Positions 25,691 through 34,811 are shown, counted from the first letter of the stretch. The stretch: DNA of 64,000 nt from Sphingopyxis sp. H050 (GCF_001468265.1 NZ_LNRZ01000007.1:62001-126000), one strand, 5' to 3'. Notes: generated by a model from the letters alone, not told the origin. Program-made: numbers and translations.

Positions 25691-26904
25691 CCCGGGTCGC
25701 GCTCCTCCTCGCGGGTATCGCCCCGCTGGCCTTTGCCGTGCCCGCCGCGGCGCAGTCGATGGATCATTCGATGCATGGTGCGGCGCCTGCGCCAACACCT
25801 GCTCCTTCGCCAACGCCGACGCCAGCGCCGGTTGCGCAGCCCGCGCCGGAAGCGCGGGCCGAAGGGTCGATGGAGCAGATGGACCATGGGAGCATGCAGG
25901 GCATGGACATGGAGCCCAAAACTTCGACCTGCCCGCCCGAACATGCGGCGATGGGCCATTGTACGCCCGAGGCGGAGGCTTCGGACAAGGGCGCTTCTGA
26001 CATGGCCGCGATGGATCATGGCACGGCGGCGCCGTCCGATCCCGATTGTCCGCCCGAACATGCCAAAATGGGCCATTGCACCCCGAAGGGCGGGTCTGCG
26101 GACCCCATGGCGGGAATGGAAGGCATGGCGACCACGGGCAGCGCTAGCGGCACCGATTTGCCGCCGGGAGATGCTACCGCGCCTGCGCCACCCGGCGACT
26201 GGTATGCCGATCGCATCTACCCCAAGGCCGAAATGGAGCATTCGCGCCACGACATGATGAAAGAGAATGGCGCGCAGACCATCGCTTTCATCAGCTTCAA
26301 CCTCGCCGAATATCAGGCGCGCAAGGGCCGCGATGGATTCCGCTGGGACGGTGAGGCCTGGTATGGCGGCGACATCAACCGCCTGACACTAAAGAGCGAA
26401 GGCGAGGCCGTGTTCGGCGAAGGCATCGAGGGCGCCGAGGTCCAGGCACTCTACAGCCGGGCGATCGGCCCCTATTTCAATGCGCAGGCGGGTATCAGAC
26501 AGGATCTTGGACCCGGCCCCGATCGCACCTATGCGACAATCGGTTTCGAGGGGCTCGCGCCCTATTGGTTCGAAGTCGAGGGCGCCTTGTTTTTGTCCAA
26601 CAAGGGCGATCTGCTTGCGCGACTGGAAGGCTATTACGACCAGCGTATTACCCAGAAGCTGATTTTGCAGCCGATGGCCGAATTCAATTTTGCGCTTCAG
26701 GACGTTCCCGAAACCGGAATTGGTTCGGGCCTGTCGGATGTCGAGCTCGGACTGCGCCTTCGCTATGAAATTGTGAAAGAGTTCGCGCCTTATGTCGGTG
26801 TCGAATGGGCCCGGAAGGTCGGGGATACTGCACGCTTTGCACGCGCCGCCGGCGAAGATCCCGGCGGCGTCAACTTCGTGATGGGGGTGCGCGCCTGGTT
26901 CTAG
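25687..26904 (+). CDS. copB: Copper resistance protein CopB, outer membrane
   Basis: This 405-residue protein has a signal peptide (cleavage near AAAQSMD) and a metal-rich N-terminal region. There are two copies of the motif CPPEHA(A/K)MGHC (from about residues 79 and 118), along with MDHSMHG, MEQMDHGSMQGMDMEP and Pro/Ala linkers. The C-terminal 210 residues form the CopB beta-barrel (FRWDGEAWYGGDINRLTLKSEG through VNFVMGVRAWF). CopB limits copper entry or holds copper at the outer membrane. The start overlaps the end of copA (ATGA). Confidence 0.93.
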   Translation: MTRVALLLAGIAPLAFAVPAAAQSMDHSMHGAAPAPTPAPSPTPTPAPVAQPAPEARAEGSMEQMDHGSMQGMDMEPKTSTCPPEHAAMGHCTPEAEASDKGASDMAAMDHGTAAPSDPDCPPEHAKMGHCTPKGGSADPMAGMEGMATTGSASGTDLPPGDATAPAPPGDWYADRIYPKAEMEHSRHDMMKENGAQTIAFISFNLAEYQARKGRDGFRWDGEAWYGGDINRLTLKSEGEAVFGEGIEGAEVQALYSRAIGPYFNAQAGIRQDLGPGPDRTYATIGFEGLAPYWFEVEGALFLSNKGDLLARLEGYYDQRITQKLILQPMAEFNFALQDVPETGIGSGLSDVELGLRLRYEIVKEFAPYVGVEWARKVGDTARFARAAGEDPGGVNFVMGVRAWF

Positions 26905-26942
26905 AAGCTGCGCGGGGCGGCGAATCGTCGAGGAGAAATATC

Positions 26943-27386
26943 GTGAAACCAGCCTATCGCAGTCTCGCGTTGCAGACGATCGTCAGCGGCGTGATCATGT
27001 ATCTGGTGATGTTCGTCATGATCGACCGTCTCTCGAGCTTCTACAATAACCTCAATATGGTCTACATGACGCTGATGATGGTTTCCCCGATGGTCGTCCT
27101 GATGATCCTCGCGATGCCGGGCATGTTTCCGTCGAAACGCCTCAATATGCTTCTGCTGCTGGGATCGGCAGTCGCATTCTTCGGGAGCTTCGGGCTCATC
27201 CGGACGCAAACGACCATCGGGGACACGGCCTTTTTGCGTTCGATGATCCCGCACCATTCAGGCGCTATCCTCATGTGCGAACAGGCGTCCCTCAAGGACG
27301 CCGAAGTTCGCGCACTCTGCCGCGGAATTATCACGGGGCAAAAGGCCGAAATAGAACAGATGAAATCCATACTCGCGAGGAAATGA
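26943..27386 (+). CDS. DUF305 domain membrane protein
   Basis: This 147-residue protein starts with GTG after GGAGAA. Three transmembrane segments (TIVSGVIMYLVMFVMI, MTLMMVSPMVVLMILAMPGM, MLLLLGSAVAFFGSFG) precede a short DUF305 domain with the diagnostic MIPHHSGAILMCEQ (about residues 99-112), whose His and Met residues can bind copper. Its role in copper handling is inferred from the operon position. Confidence 0.85.
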   Translation: MKPAYRSLALQTIVSGVIMYLVMFVMIDRLSSFYNNLNMVYMTLMMVSPMVVLMILAMPGMFPSKRLNMLLLLGSAVAFFGSFGLIRTQTTIGDTAFLRSMIPHHSGAILMCEQASLKDAEVRALCRGIITGQKAEIEQMKSILARK

Positions 27387-27387
27387 T

Positions 27388-27912
27388 ATGACGGGTCGAA
27401 TGACGCGCCGCGATCTTCTCGGTCTGATCGCGGCCGGATCGGGCGTGGCGCTAGCGGCCTGCAGCTCTGCTTCGGCTCCAATGGCGGCCGACACCAAGAA
27501 TGACGAGGCCGACCCGTCGCGCGCCGATGCGGCAAAGGTCAGACCTATTCTCGTTTATCGCGACCCACAATGCGGCTGCTGCGAAGCGTGGGCAGAGATC
27601 GCCCGCAAAGCGGGCTATGACGTGACAGTCGAGAACCGTGCCGACATGGCAGCCGTGAAGGCGCGATACGGAGTGCCCGATCAATTGGCTTCCTGCCATA
27701 CGGCGGTCATTGGCGGCTATGCTGTTGAGGGTCATGTGCCAATGCGCCATGTCGCCCGACTGCTTGGCGACAAGCCAAACGATATTCGCGGAATTGCCGT
27801 ACCCGGCATGCCGCGCGGTTCGCCGGGGATGGAAATGCCGGATGGAAGTTCCGACGCGTTCGAGGTGATGGCGTTCGGCGCGAACGGGAAGATTTCGCGA
27901 TTCCACGCATGA
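27388..27912 (+). CDS. DUF411 domain copper-associated protein
   Basis: This 174-residue protein has an RR-containing lipoprotein signal (MTRRDLLGLIAAGSGVALAACSS). The DUF411 domain begins with LVYRDPQCGCCEAWA and continues through SCHTAVIGGYAVEGHVP, as in CopG-type periplasmic proteins of copper and silver operons. The CGCC cluster is the likely metal or redox site. An internal ATG at 27400 starts exactly at MTRRDLL and may be the true start. It follows the DUF305 gene by 1 bp. Confidence 0.87.
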   Translation: MTGRMTRRDLLGLIAAGSGVALAACSSASAPMAADTKNDEADPSRADAAKVRPILVYRDPQCGCCEAWAEIARKAGYDVTVENRADMAAVKARYGVPDQLASCHTAVIGGYAVEGHVPMRHVARLLGDKPNDIRGIAVPGMPRGSPGMEMPDGSSDAFEVMAFGANGKISRFHA

Positions 27913-27940
27913 CCGTTCAGCAGATATAGAGGAGACAGAT

Positions 27941-28282
27941 ATGACTCGGTTCATTTCCTTAGCAAGCGGCGCGGCGCTTATTCTCGTGCTTGCGGCGTGC
28001 AATGCTGAGCCGAAACAGGAGAGCGTTGCCGTTCCGGAACAGGCCGCACCCGTTGCCGACGAGGCTCCAGCAACCATGACCGAGACCGCGCCTGTCGAGG
28101 AGGCGAACAGCGTCACGGCGCCGGTGGCGGCGCCCGCTCAGGAGAAGGCTCCGGAGAAGACGCGCGCCAAACAAGAACCTGCCGCCAAACCCGCTACGCC
28201 GGTAAAGGAAAAGCCTGTTCCAGCGGCGCCCAAAGCGTCCGACGCGGATCCTCATGCCGGGCATGACATGGACAAAATGTAA
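27941..28282 (+). CDS. Pro/Ala-rich lipoprotein with His/Met tail
   Basis: This 113-residue protein has a lipobox (LVLAAC, Cys20), a long low-complexity Ala/Pro/Glu/Lys stretch and a short terminal metal-binding tail DPHAGHDMDKM. It looks like a spacer arm presenting a copper-binding tail in the periplasm. No named family is recognised. It is the last gene of the copper operon and is followed by a hairpin. Confidence 0.75.
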   Translation: MTRFISLASGAALILVLAACNAEPKQESVAVPEQAAPVADEAPATMTETAPVEEANSVTAPVAAPAQEKAPEKTRAKQEPAAKPATPVKEKPVPAAPKASDADPHAGHDMDKM

Positions 28283-28618
28283 TCGCGTGAGTCGCGACTC
28301 GGTGCGGCGCCCGTTGTTCGGCCGGCGGCGGGGCCGAGATCGGCCCGATTCACCCAAATGACCACGCCGATACGCCGAACGGCTGGAGCGTCAACTCGGC
28401 GGTGGTTTGGCCGATCTTCGGAGCATGCGGCTCGTTAGCCAAGGCCCTTGGTGCCTAAGACCAGCCTTCGACATCTGGTGATTGGATCACATCGAATGTT
28501 TTTGGGACACTGCGGTGAGTTTCAGCGTGTGACAGAGAAAAGCCTGTCTCAGTCCTCTTCACATACTTGGGCGACGCCAAATTGGGGGTTAGAACCTCGA
28601 GCAGGCATTGGCCCCGCA
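28283..28618. other. Non-coding 336 bp between convergent copper-operon ends
   Basis: The stretch holds a 12-bp palindrome GAGTCGCGACTC (28289-28300) and the hairpin at 28331-28346. I see no gene or repeat in the rest. Confidence 0.6.
28331..28346 (+). terminator. Hairpin after the copA-copB operon
   Basis: GGGCCGAGATCGGCCC can form a 6-bp stem with an AGAT loop about 50 bp after the last stop codon. There is no T-run, so termination strength is uncertain. Confidence 0.4.
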
Positions 28619-29506
28619 TCAGCCCGACAAGCGATTATGTATTGCCGTCGCCGCCTTGGCAGCCTGACCAGACGCCACCGCAATTTGATCTAGCCCCTCG
28701 ACCATATCGCCGGCAGCGAATATTCCGCTTATTGTTGTTTGTTGATGTTCATCGACCAAAATGCACCCGGAATCGCTTAGCTCGGCGCCCGCCATTCGCG
28801 CCAGACCGCTGTTCGCCGATGTCCCGAGGGCGGCATATAGCGTGTCAAACTGAAGGGACTCGCCATCTGCCAACGTTATGCGCAAGTCCCGATCTGTGAC
28901 CGCGATTTCTTGAACAGGCGCCTGCCTCACGCTCACGCCAATATCCGAAAGATGTGCTGCTTCGATTTCTGAAAGTTGCGCCGCATTCTGTGCGAGCAGT
29001 GTCACGGCGCCGGTATAATGGCGGATGAATCTTGCCTCGGCTGCGCCATGGTCGGAACTGCCGAGGACCGCAACTCGTTTGCCTCGGACTTCATAGGCGT
29101 CACAGATTGGACAATATCGTATCAACCCGTGCGCTACCCCTCGGTCATGAGCATCTTGCGCGATCCTGGGTCGATGGTTTGAAACGCCCTGCGCAAGCAA
29201 TATTGTTCGCGCCTCGAAGGTTCTCGAACTTGTCCGTGCGGCAAAGCCGGCTTCCGTCCGCTTGAGGCCTTCGACGACGCCAGTCACCATTTCAGCCCCG
29301 TAACGGGAAGCATGCTCCCGCATCCGATGAAGCAAATCGCGGCCCGAAATCCCGTCAGGGAATCCGAGAAGATTGTGCGTTTGCGGGATTTGGGCCGCGC
29401 GGCCCGCTCCTTCGTCAATGACCAATGTCGCGCGCAGAAATCTTCCAAGATAGGTGGCTGCTGTGAGTCCTGCCGGCCCACCCCCGATGATGATGCAGTC
29501 GTACAT
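28619..29506 (-). CDS. Thioredoxin-reductase-like FAD/NAD(P)H flavoprotein
   Basis: This 295-residue protein has the FAD-binding motif GGGPAGLTAA (residues 9-18), a redox-active-looking CPIC pair in RYCPICDAYEV (about 127-137), an NAD(P) motif AVLGSSDHGAAEA and the C-terminal GIFAAGDMVEGLDQIAVASGQ typical of thioredoxin reductases. No thioredoxin gene is nearby. The ATG at 29506 follows GCGAGG. Its promoter region carries the AGGG-N16-CGTAT motif (29540-29567), so it is probably part of the metal-stress regulon and may restore thiols oxidised by copper. Confidence 0.88.
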   Translation of the reverse strand: MYDCIIIGGGPAGLTAATYLGRFLRATLVIDEGAGRAAQIPQTHNLLGFPDGISGRDLLHRMREHASRYGAEMVTGVVEGLKRTEAGFAARTSSRTFEARTILLAQGVSNHRPRIAQDAHDRGVAHGLIRYCPICDAYEVRGKRVAVLGSSDHGAAEARFIRHYTGAVTLLAQNAAQLSEIEAAHLSDIGVSVRQAPVQEIAVTDRDLRITLADGESLQFDTLYAALGTSANSGLARMAGAELSDSGCILVDEHQQTTISGIFAAGDMVEGLDQIAVASGQAAKAATAIHNRLSG

Positions 29507-29539
29507 GCGAACCTCGCGCTGACGTGAGCCCTGCTTGTA

Positions 29540-29567
29540 ATACGTCCCCCGGAGCGCCGACCCTTGG
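29540..29567 (-). promoter_or_regulatory. ECF-type promoter motif ahead of the flavoprotein
   Basis: On the minus strand, CAAGGGT is followed 15 bases later by CGTAT (29544-29540), 34 bases before the ATG at 29506. A second CGTAT on the plus strand (from 29573) has only a poor -35 partner. Confidence 0.65.
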
Positions 29568-29664
29568 CCGTGCGTATCTTTCCTCGGAATATGGTCGGAG
29601 GCGAGGGGAAAACGTCTCGGATGCGTAGTATTACCAGGGTCCAACGGCAAAGAGGGCGCATGGG

Positions 29665-29937
29665 TTGGGATTAGAGAACCCGTTCTCGATTTCGATGGGG
29701 CAGACGCTTTGGGTCGCCATCGTTGTAGCCGGCCCTCCGCTTCTGTTGGTGCTGGTGATTGGACTCATTATTTCAATCATTCAGACGGGAACGTCGGTCA
29801 ATGAACCGACGGTAAGCTTCATACCCAAAATTCTGGCGTTGGTTCTGTTTCTCGCGCTCTACGGCGCGGTCGCGGTGGATGTGCTGGTTGATTTTACTCG
29901 CGACCTTTGGACCCATATCCCGGAAGACGTAAGATGA
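29665..29937 (+). CDS. fliQ: FliQ-like flagellar/type III export protein, isolated
   Basis: This 90-residue protein has two long hydrophobic segments joined by the characteristic FliQ loop: ISIIQTGTSVNEPTVSFIPKILALV. It ends with LVDFTRDLWTHIPEDVR, as FliQ does. FliQ is part of the FliPQR export gate at the base of the flagellar secretion system. I chose the TTG at 29665 because AGAGGG precedes it and the length then equals normal FliQ; ATG at 29695 gives 80 residues. No fliP, fliR or flhB is present, so it stands alone in a metal-resistance setting. Confidence 0.87.
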   Translation: MGLENPFSISMGQTLWVAIVVAGPPLLLVLVIGLIISIIQTGTSVNEPTVSFIPKILALVLFLALYGAVAVDVLVDFTRDLWTHIPEDVR

Positions 29938-30271
29938 TAGCCCACCTTGTGAAACTGGCGCAAACCGTTGCGGGCAGCCCATGGCCGTTTCAGAGAAAAG
30001 GTACCAGCGAACTCCCGATTATGGGGCCTTGTAAAGCCTTGGGTTCTAGGGCGATCCGCGCAGCTGTCCGAATTGTCCGGCTCGAAATGCGGGTCGAACC
30101 CGGCGGTAAAACGGGACGCGGTGCCGTGTGGCCCGCCAGCTATCGCAAATATATAACTATTTGGAATAGCCATCACGTTTGTGGAGATGACTCGTGATTA
30201 TTTCTGGTCATACCACGGCCCGACAGATAGCTCGCTAGCGAAGCCAAGCGCTTTCGCAACGGGAGGGAACC
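29938..30271. other. Stretch of 334 bp after fliQ without a recognised gene
   Basis: A frame of 87 codons opens at an ATG overlapping the fliQ stop (ATGATAG, 29934) and runs to 30197, but it resembles neither FliR nor FlhB and has no membrane segments. The last 20 bp hold the receptor's ribosome binding site GGGAGGG. Otherwise I see nothing. Confidence 0.5.
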
Positions 30272-32743
30272 ATGAGGACATTGCTCCGCACAAGCGGCTC
30301 GATCATCGCGTTACTGGTTATGACTTCATCAGCTGCGGTCTTCGCGCAGGAAAGCGCCGCCTCGGAACCGGTACAGGGGGCGGCGCAAAGCGATATCGTG
30401 GTGACGGGCACGCGGCGGAACGATCTCAAGGCGGCCGATTCCGCTCAGCCGATCGACATCATCACCGGCGCCGAACTGCTCGAAAAGGGCACGGCCGACA
30501 TGAATGATCTCCTGCGCACCGAGGTCCCGTCGCTCAACGTCCAGCGCCTCGTAAGCAACGACGGCGCCGTTTTTACCCGGCCCTTCTCGCTCCGCGGCCT
30601 GCCGCCGGACCAGACGCTGGTGCTCGTGAACGGCAAGCGGCGCCATCGCGGCGCGACGGTCCAGTTCACCAATGTTCCCTATATCCGGGGATCGCAGGGA
30701 CCCGATCTTTCGGCGATCCCGTCGATCGCGATCGGCCAGCTCGAGGTTCTGCGTGACGGCGCGTCGGCGCTCTATGGATCGGATGCGATCGCCGGCGTTC
30801 TCAATTTCGGTCTGCGCCGCGACCGAGAGGGCGGATTGCTGATCGCCCGCTATGGCCAATTCTACAAGGGCGATGGCGAGGATTTCCTCGTCCAGGGCAA
30901 TGTCGGGCTTCCCTTCACCGACGCTGGTTTCGTCAACATCAGCGGCGAATATGTGAACGCCAGCACGACCTCGCGCGGCATCCAGCGTCCCGACGCGCAG
31001 GCGCTCATCGATGCCGGCGTTCAGGATGTCCCGGTCCCGGCGCAGCGCTGGGGAAATCCCGAATCCGAGGCGGCGCGCATCTTCGTCAATGCCGGCATCG
31101 AACTGTCGGACGAGATGGAATTCTACACCTTCGGCAACTATAGCTGGAGCCGCGGCACGACGGCCTTCTTCTACCGCAACCCCAATGCCAGCTTCATTTC
31201 CACCTCGATTCCGCTCACCAATACGCCCGGAGGACAGCGCTTCAGCTTCCGCCAGCTCTTTCCCGGCGGCTTTACCCCGGATTTCGGCGCCACGGTGACC
31301 GACGCGGCGCTTGCGGCCGGCCTCAAGGGCGAATTCTCCTCGGGCCTGACCTATGATCTCAGCGCTTCCTATGGTCAGAACCATGCTTCCTACCGGATCG
31401 AAAATACGGTCAATCCGTCGCTTGGCCTCGCGTCGCCGACATCCTTCAAGCCGGGGCAGCTCGAGCAGCGCGAACTCGCTTTCAATCTCGATCTCACCTA
31501 CCCCATCGCGATCGGCACCTCCGATCCGCTGACGCTTGCCGGCGGTCTCGAATATCGGCGCGAGACATATGAGATCACGGCCGGCGACATCGCATCATGG
31601 CAGGTTGGGCCTTTCGCGTCGGTTATCGATCCCGATACCGGGAACCGCGTCGGACTGCCGGTCGGCTCGAACGGCTTCCCGGGCTTCAGTCCCATTCAGG
31701 CCGGTGAGTTCGCGCGCAGCAACTGGGCCGCCTATACGTCGCTCGAAGGCAATCTCACCGACGCGCTCCAGTTCGGCCTTGCCGGCCGCTACGAGAATTA
31801 TTCGGACTTCGGCTCGAAATTCACCTGGAAGGTCAACGGCCGATATGATTTCTCGGACGCCTTCGCGGTGCGCGGATCGGTCAACACTGGCTTTCGTGCG
31901 CCGACGCCGGGCCAGTCGAACGCGTCACAGGTCCAGACCAACATCGACTCGATAACCGGGGCGCCGCTGACCGCAGGCATTATCGCGCCCAACAATCCGG
32001 TCGCGCAATTCTTCGGCGCAACGCCGCTTCGGCCCGAGAATTCGTTCAACGTCGCCGGCGGCATCGTCGTGAAGCCCTCCAATCGCATCACCTTCACGCT
32101 CGACTATTTCAACATCAAGGTCGAAGACCGGATCGCCGTATCGGGCAATTTCAATCTGACCCCGGCGCAGCGCGCGCAGCTCGCGGCGCTTGGCATTCCC
32201 GGTGGGGATTCCTTCCAGCAGGTGAGCTTCTTCACCAATTCCTTCGACAGCCGCACCCAGGGCGTCGATGCGGTGCTCACCGTGGGCTTCGACCTCGGCG
32301 GCGGCAAGGCCACGCTCGGTCTCAACGGCAACTATACCAAAACCGATGTCATCAAGGCCTCGCCGGTGATCACTGCGGATCGCGAGCGGCTGCTCGAACT
32401 CGAGGGCTTCGTTCCGAAGTGGAAGGGCAATGCGTCCTTCACTTATGCGGGCGAGCGCTTCGGCTTCGTCGCGCGCGCGAACTATTATGGCAAATGGACT
32501 GACTATGGCGCCGCACCGGCTGCCGACCAGACGGGCGGCGCCGAACTGCTGGTCGATCTCGAGCTGTCCTACAAGGTCAGCGACATGCTCAAGCTTGCGG
32601 TCGGCGGCGAGAATATCTTCGACAATTACCCCGACGTCGAGGCGCGGCAATCCCAGATCAACAACGGGATCCGATATCTCCGCTTCGCGCCGACGGGGTT
32701 CAACGGGGGCTTCTGGTACGTCCGCGCGACCGCCTCCTTCTGA
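30272..32743 (+). CDS. TonB-dependent outer membrane receptor
   Basis: This 823-residue receptor has a signal peptide (cleavage near VFAQES), a TonB-box region SDIVVTGTRRNDLKAADSAQPID and a plug domain with LVLVNGKRRHRGATVQF and IGQLEVLRDGASALYGSDAIAGVLNFGLRR, then a barrel ending in RATASF. The motif TLVLVNGKRRH belongs to the large receptor subgroup common in sphingomonads. The divergent LysR gene and the ABC importer that follow suggest an amino-acid-like or small peptide substrate, but this is inference. Confidence 0.93.
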   Translation: MRTLLRTSGSIIALLVMTSSAAVFAQESAASEPVQGAAQSDIVVTGTRRNDLKAADSAQPIDIITGAELLEKGTADMNDLLRTEVPSLNVQRLVSNDGAVFTRPFSLRGLPPDQTLVLVNGKRRHRGATVQFTNVPYIRGSQGPDLSAIPSIAIGQLEVLRDGASALYGSDAIAGVLNFGLRRDREGGLLIARYGQFYKGDGEDFLVQGNVGLPFTDAGFVNISGEYVNASTTSRGIQRPDAQALIDAGVQDVPVPAQRWGNPESEAARIFVNAGIELSDEMEFYTFGNYSWSRGTTAFFYRNPNASFISTSIPLTNTPGGQRFSFRQLFPGGFTPDFGATVTDAALAAGLKGEFSSGLTYDLSASYGQNHASYRIENTVNPSLGLASPTSFKPGQLEQRELAFNLDLTYPIAIGTSDPLTLAGGLEYRRETYEITAGDIASWQVGPFASVIDPDTGNRVGLPVGSNGFPGFSPIQAGEFARSNWAAYTSLEGNLTDALQFGLAGRYENYSDFGSKFTWKVNGRYDFSDAFAVRGSVNTGFRAPTPGQSNASQVQTNIDSITGAPLTAGIIAPNNPVAQFFGATPLRPENSFNVAGGIVVKPSNRITFTLDYFNIKVEDRIAVSGNFNLTPAQRAQLAALGIPGGDSFQQVSFFTNSFDSRTQGVDAVLTVGFDLGGGKATLGLNGNYTKTDVIKASPVITADRERLLELEGFVPKWKGNASFTYAGERFGFVARANYYGKWTDYGAAPAADQTGGAELLVDLELSYKVSDMLKLAVGGENIFDNYPDVEARQSQINNGIRYLRFAPTGFNGGFWYVRATASF

Positions 32744-32779
32744 TCGGTGGCCGTGAGGGCCGTGCGGCGTCTTGTGTCT

Positions 32780-33685
32780 TCAGCTGCCGTCGGAGCCGAA
32801 CATCGCGTCGCGGTGGGATTCGAGCACCGCGATAAAGGCCGCAGCGACTTGGGACATCGGCCTCAACTTCGGCGTGAAGAGCATATATTCAAAATGGACC
32901 TCCGGCGCGAAATCACGGACCGTAAGGCCCCGCTCGGCATAATCCGCTGCGGTCACGGGGTTGAGGATCGAACATCCGACCCCCTGCATGACAAGCGCGC
33001 AGATGGTCATCGCATATTGGGTTTCGATGACCATCTCGCGGTGGACGCCCGCGTCCTCGAAAATGCGATCGATGCGGTGACGCACCCCGTCCTCGAGCGC
33101 GAGCGAAATGAAGGGCTCGCCCTCGAGATCGGTCGGCCGAATGACGTCCTTGACGGCCAGCCGGTGACCGGCAGGGAGAACGCAGGCGCCGGGGCAGCGC
33201 AGGAAGCGCTCCATCCTTATGCCGGGCAATTCGCGCGCCGGCGTCGCGAGCCCGATGTCGAACTGCTGGTTCGCCATCCATTGCCGCACCGTCGAGGAAC
33301 TGCGGGTCTGGAGCTGAACGGTGACGCCGGGATGCGTCTCGCGAAAGGCCGCGATCACGCGCGGCAGGAAACTGACCGCGAGCGCCGGGAGGGCGGCGAT
33401 CCGGAGCGTTCCGGTCGCCATGTTGCGGATGTCTTCCGCTACCCGCTTCAGGGCAGCAATACCCGAGAAGCTCCGCTCGACTTCGTAGAAAAAGGCGTCG
33501 GCTTCGGGCGTCACGGTGAGCGCGCTGCCGCGCGAGCGCAGGAAGAGCTGAAAACCCAGCTGATGCTCGAGCTCGGCAAGCATCTTGCTCACCGCGGGTT
33601 GCGACAGGTTGAGCGACTGCGCGGCCTGGGTGACCGATCCCGAGAGCATCACGGCCCTGAAGGCTTCAAGGTGACGCAGGTTCAT
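32780..33685 (-). CDS. LysR family regulator of the ABC importer operon
   Basis: This 301-residue protein has the LysR winged HTH at residues 1-60 (MNLRHLEAFRAVMLSGSVTQAAQSLNLSQPAVSKMLAELEHQLG) and a periplasmic-binding-fold effector domain. It is divergent from the AapJ-like gene with 55 bp between start codons, the classic LysR arrangement, and ends 37 bp from the convergent TonB receptor. The ATG at 33685 follows AGGGAGCG; longer frames upstream would overlap the neighbouring gene. I infer control of the importer and lyase by their substrate. Confidence 0.9.
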   Translation of the reverse strand: MNLRHLEAFRAVMLSGSVTQAAQSLNLSQPAVSKMLAELEHQLGFQLFLRSRGSALTVTPEADAFFYEVERSFSGIAALKRVAEDIRNMATGTLRIAALPALAVSFLPRVIAAFRETHPGVTVQLQTRSSSTVRQWMANQQFDIGLATPARELPGIRMERFLRCPGACVLPAGHRLAVKDVIRPTDLEGEPFISLALEDGVRHRIDRIFEDAGVHREMVIETQYAMTICALVMQGVGCSILNPVTAADYAERGLTVRDFAPEVHFEYMLFTPKLRPMSQVAAAFIAVLESHRDAMFGSDGS

Positions 33686-33700
33686 CGGACATCGCTCCCT

Positions 33701-33715
33701 ATAGCTATTTCTTAT
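33701..33715. promoter_or_regulatory. Possible LysR box
   Basis: ATAGCTATTTCTTAT contains T-N11-A with near-symmetrical ends, located between the divergent LysR and ABC genes. The match is to a loose consensus only. Confidence 0.35.
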
Positions 33716-33740
33716 GGCGCTAGCATTGAAAGCCTCGTTT

Positions 33741-34811
33741 ATGAATAGGTCGCACGCATCGCGCCGCTGGTTACCGGCGCTGCTCGCCGCAGGCGCCCTG
33801 TTACTCGGCGGCTGCGGCCGCGAGCCCGCCGGCACCGGTGGGCATGAAATCGCCGCGGCGAAGGGATCGACGCTTGCGCGGATTCGCGCGCGCGGAACGC
33901 TTAATTGCGCAATTCATACGGGGCAGCTCGGCATGTCCTATCTCGACAAGCGCGGACGCTGGCAGGGCTTCTTCGTCGATTACTGCCGGGCGCTCGCCGC
34001 TGCCGTCCTCGGCGATGCCCGCAAGGTCCGGTTCATGCCGGTCGCCTCGAACAAGCGCTTCACGATCGTGCAGACAGGCGAGGCCGATGTCCTGTCGCGG
34101 ACGACCACATGGACGCTGACGCGCGACACCGACCTCGGGGTGAATTTCGTCGGCACCATGTATTATGACGGGCAGAGCTTCCTGGTGCCCCGGCGATCGG
34201 GCGTGCGGCTTCCGGCGGATCTCGATGGCGCGTCGATCTGCATCACCAAGGGGACGACCTCCGAACTCAACACCGCCGAATATTTCGAGCGCAAGGGGCT
34301 GCGTTTCCAGTCGGTCGTGTTCGAGAATCCCGAGGAAGCCAAGCTCGCCTTCTTTGCCGGGCGGTGCGACGCAATGACCACCGATGCCTTCACGCTGACG
34401 GTGATCCGCCTGGCCGACACCGCGCATCCCGACGATTATGTGGTGCTGCCCGAGCGGCTCACCAAAGAACCGGTCGGCCCAGTCGTGCGCAGCGACGACG
34501 AGCAATGGTACGAGATCAACAAATGGGTGCTGAACGCGCTCTTCGCTGCCGAGGAAATGGGGGTCACCCGCGCGAATGCCGCGCGCATGCGTATGACCTC
34601 GCGCGACCCTGAAGTGCGCAAGATGCTCGGCGGCTTGCCCGGATTCGGCAAGTCGCTCGGCCTCGACGATGACTGGGCGTACCGGGCAATCGAGGCGACT
34701 GGCAATTATGGCGAAATCTTCGACCGGCACATTACGCCGCTCGGCGTCGAACGCGGACAGAATAAGCTCTATCGGGACGGCGGGCTGATCTACCCGTTGC
34801 CGATGCGATGA
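33741..34811 (+). CDS. aapJ: AapJ-like amino acid ABC transporter binding lipoprotein
   Basis: This 356-residue solute-binding protein matches the general L-amino-acid binding protein AapJ: VRARGTLNCAIHTGQLGMSYLDKRGRWQGFFVDYCRALAAAV, WTLTRDTDLGVNFVGTMYYDGQSFLVP, and the ending FDRHITPLGVERGQNKLYRDGGLIYPLPMR. The signal carries a lipobox (LLLGGC), so it is probably a lipoprotein, whereas rhizobial AapJ is free in the periplasm. The ATG at 33741 gives a normal signal. The stop overlaps the permease start (ATGA). Confidence 0.92.
   Translation: MNRSHASRRWLPALLAAGALLLGGCGREPAGTGGHEIAAAKGSTLARIRARGTLNCAIHTGQLGMSYLDKRGRWQGFFVDYCRALAAAVLGDARKVRFMPVASNKRFTIVQTGEADVLSRTTTWTLTRDTDLGVNFVGTMYYDGQSFLVPRRSGVRLPADLDGASICITKGTTSELNTAEYFERKGLRFQSVVFENPEEAKLAFFAGRCDAMTTDAFTLTVIRLADTAHPDDYVVLPERLTKEPVGPVVRSDDEQWYEINKWVLNALFAAEEMGVTRANAARMRMTSRDPEVRKMLGGLPGFGKSLGLDDDWAYRAIEATGNYGEIFDRHITPLGVERGQNKLYRDGGLIYPLPMR

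Noticed and set aside
29568-29577. A plus-strand CGTAT that could drive fliQ from the ECF sigma factor
   Set aside because: The hexamer at the correct distance reads GAGCGC instead of GAGGGG; only the minus-strand motif at this place matches.
30089-30106. GCGGGTCGAACCCGGC resembles a tRNA T-arm
   Set aside because: One base is missing from the loop, and no acceptor or anticodon arm can be paired around it.
29934-30197. Frame overlapping the fliQ stop that might be fliR
   Set aside because: It has no membrane segments and no FliR-like sequence.
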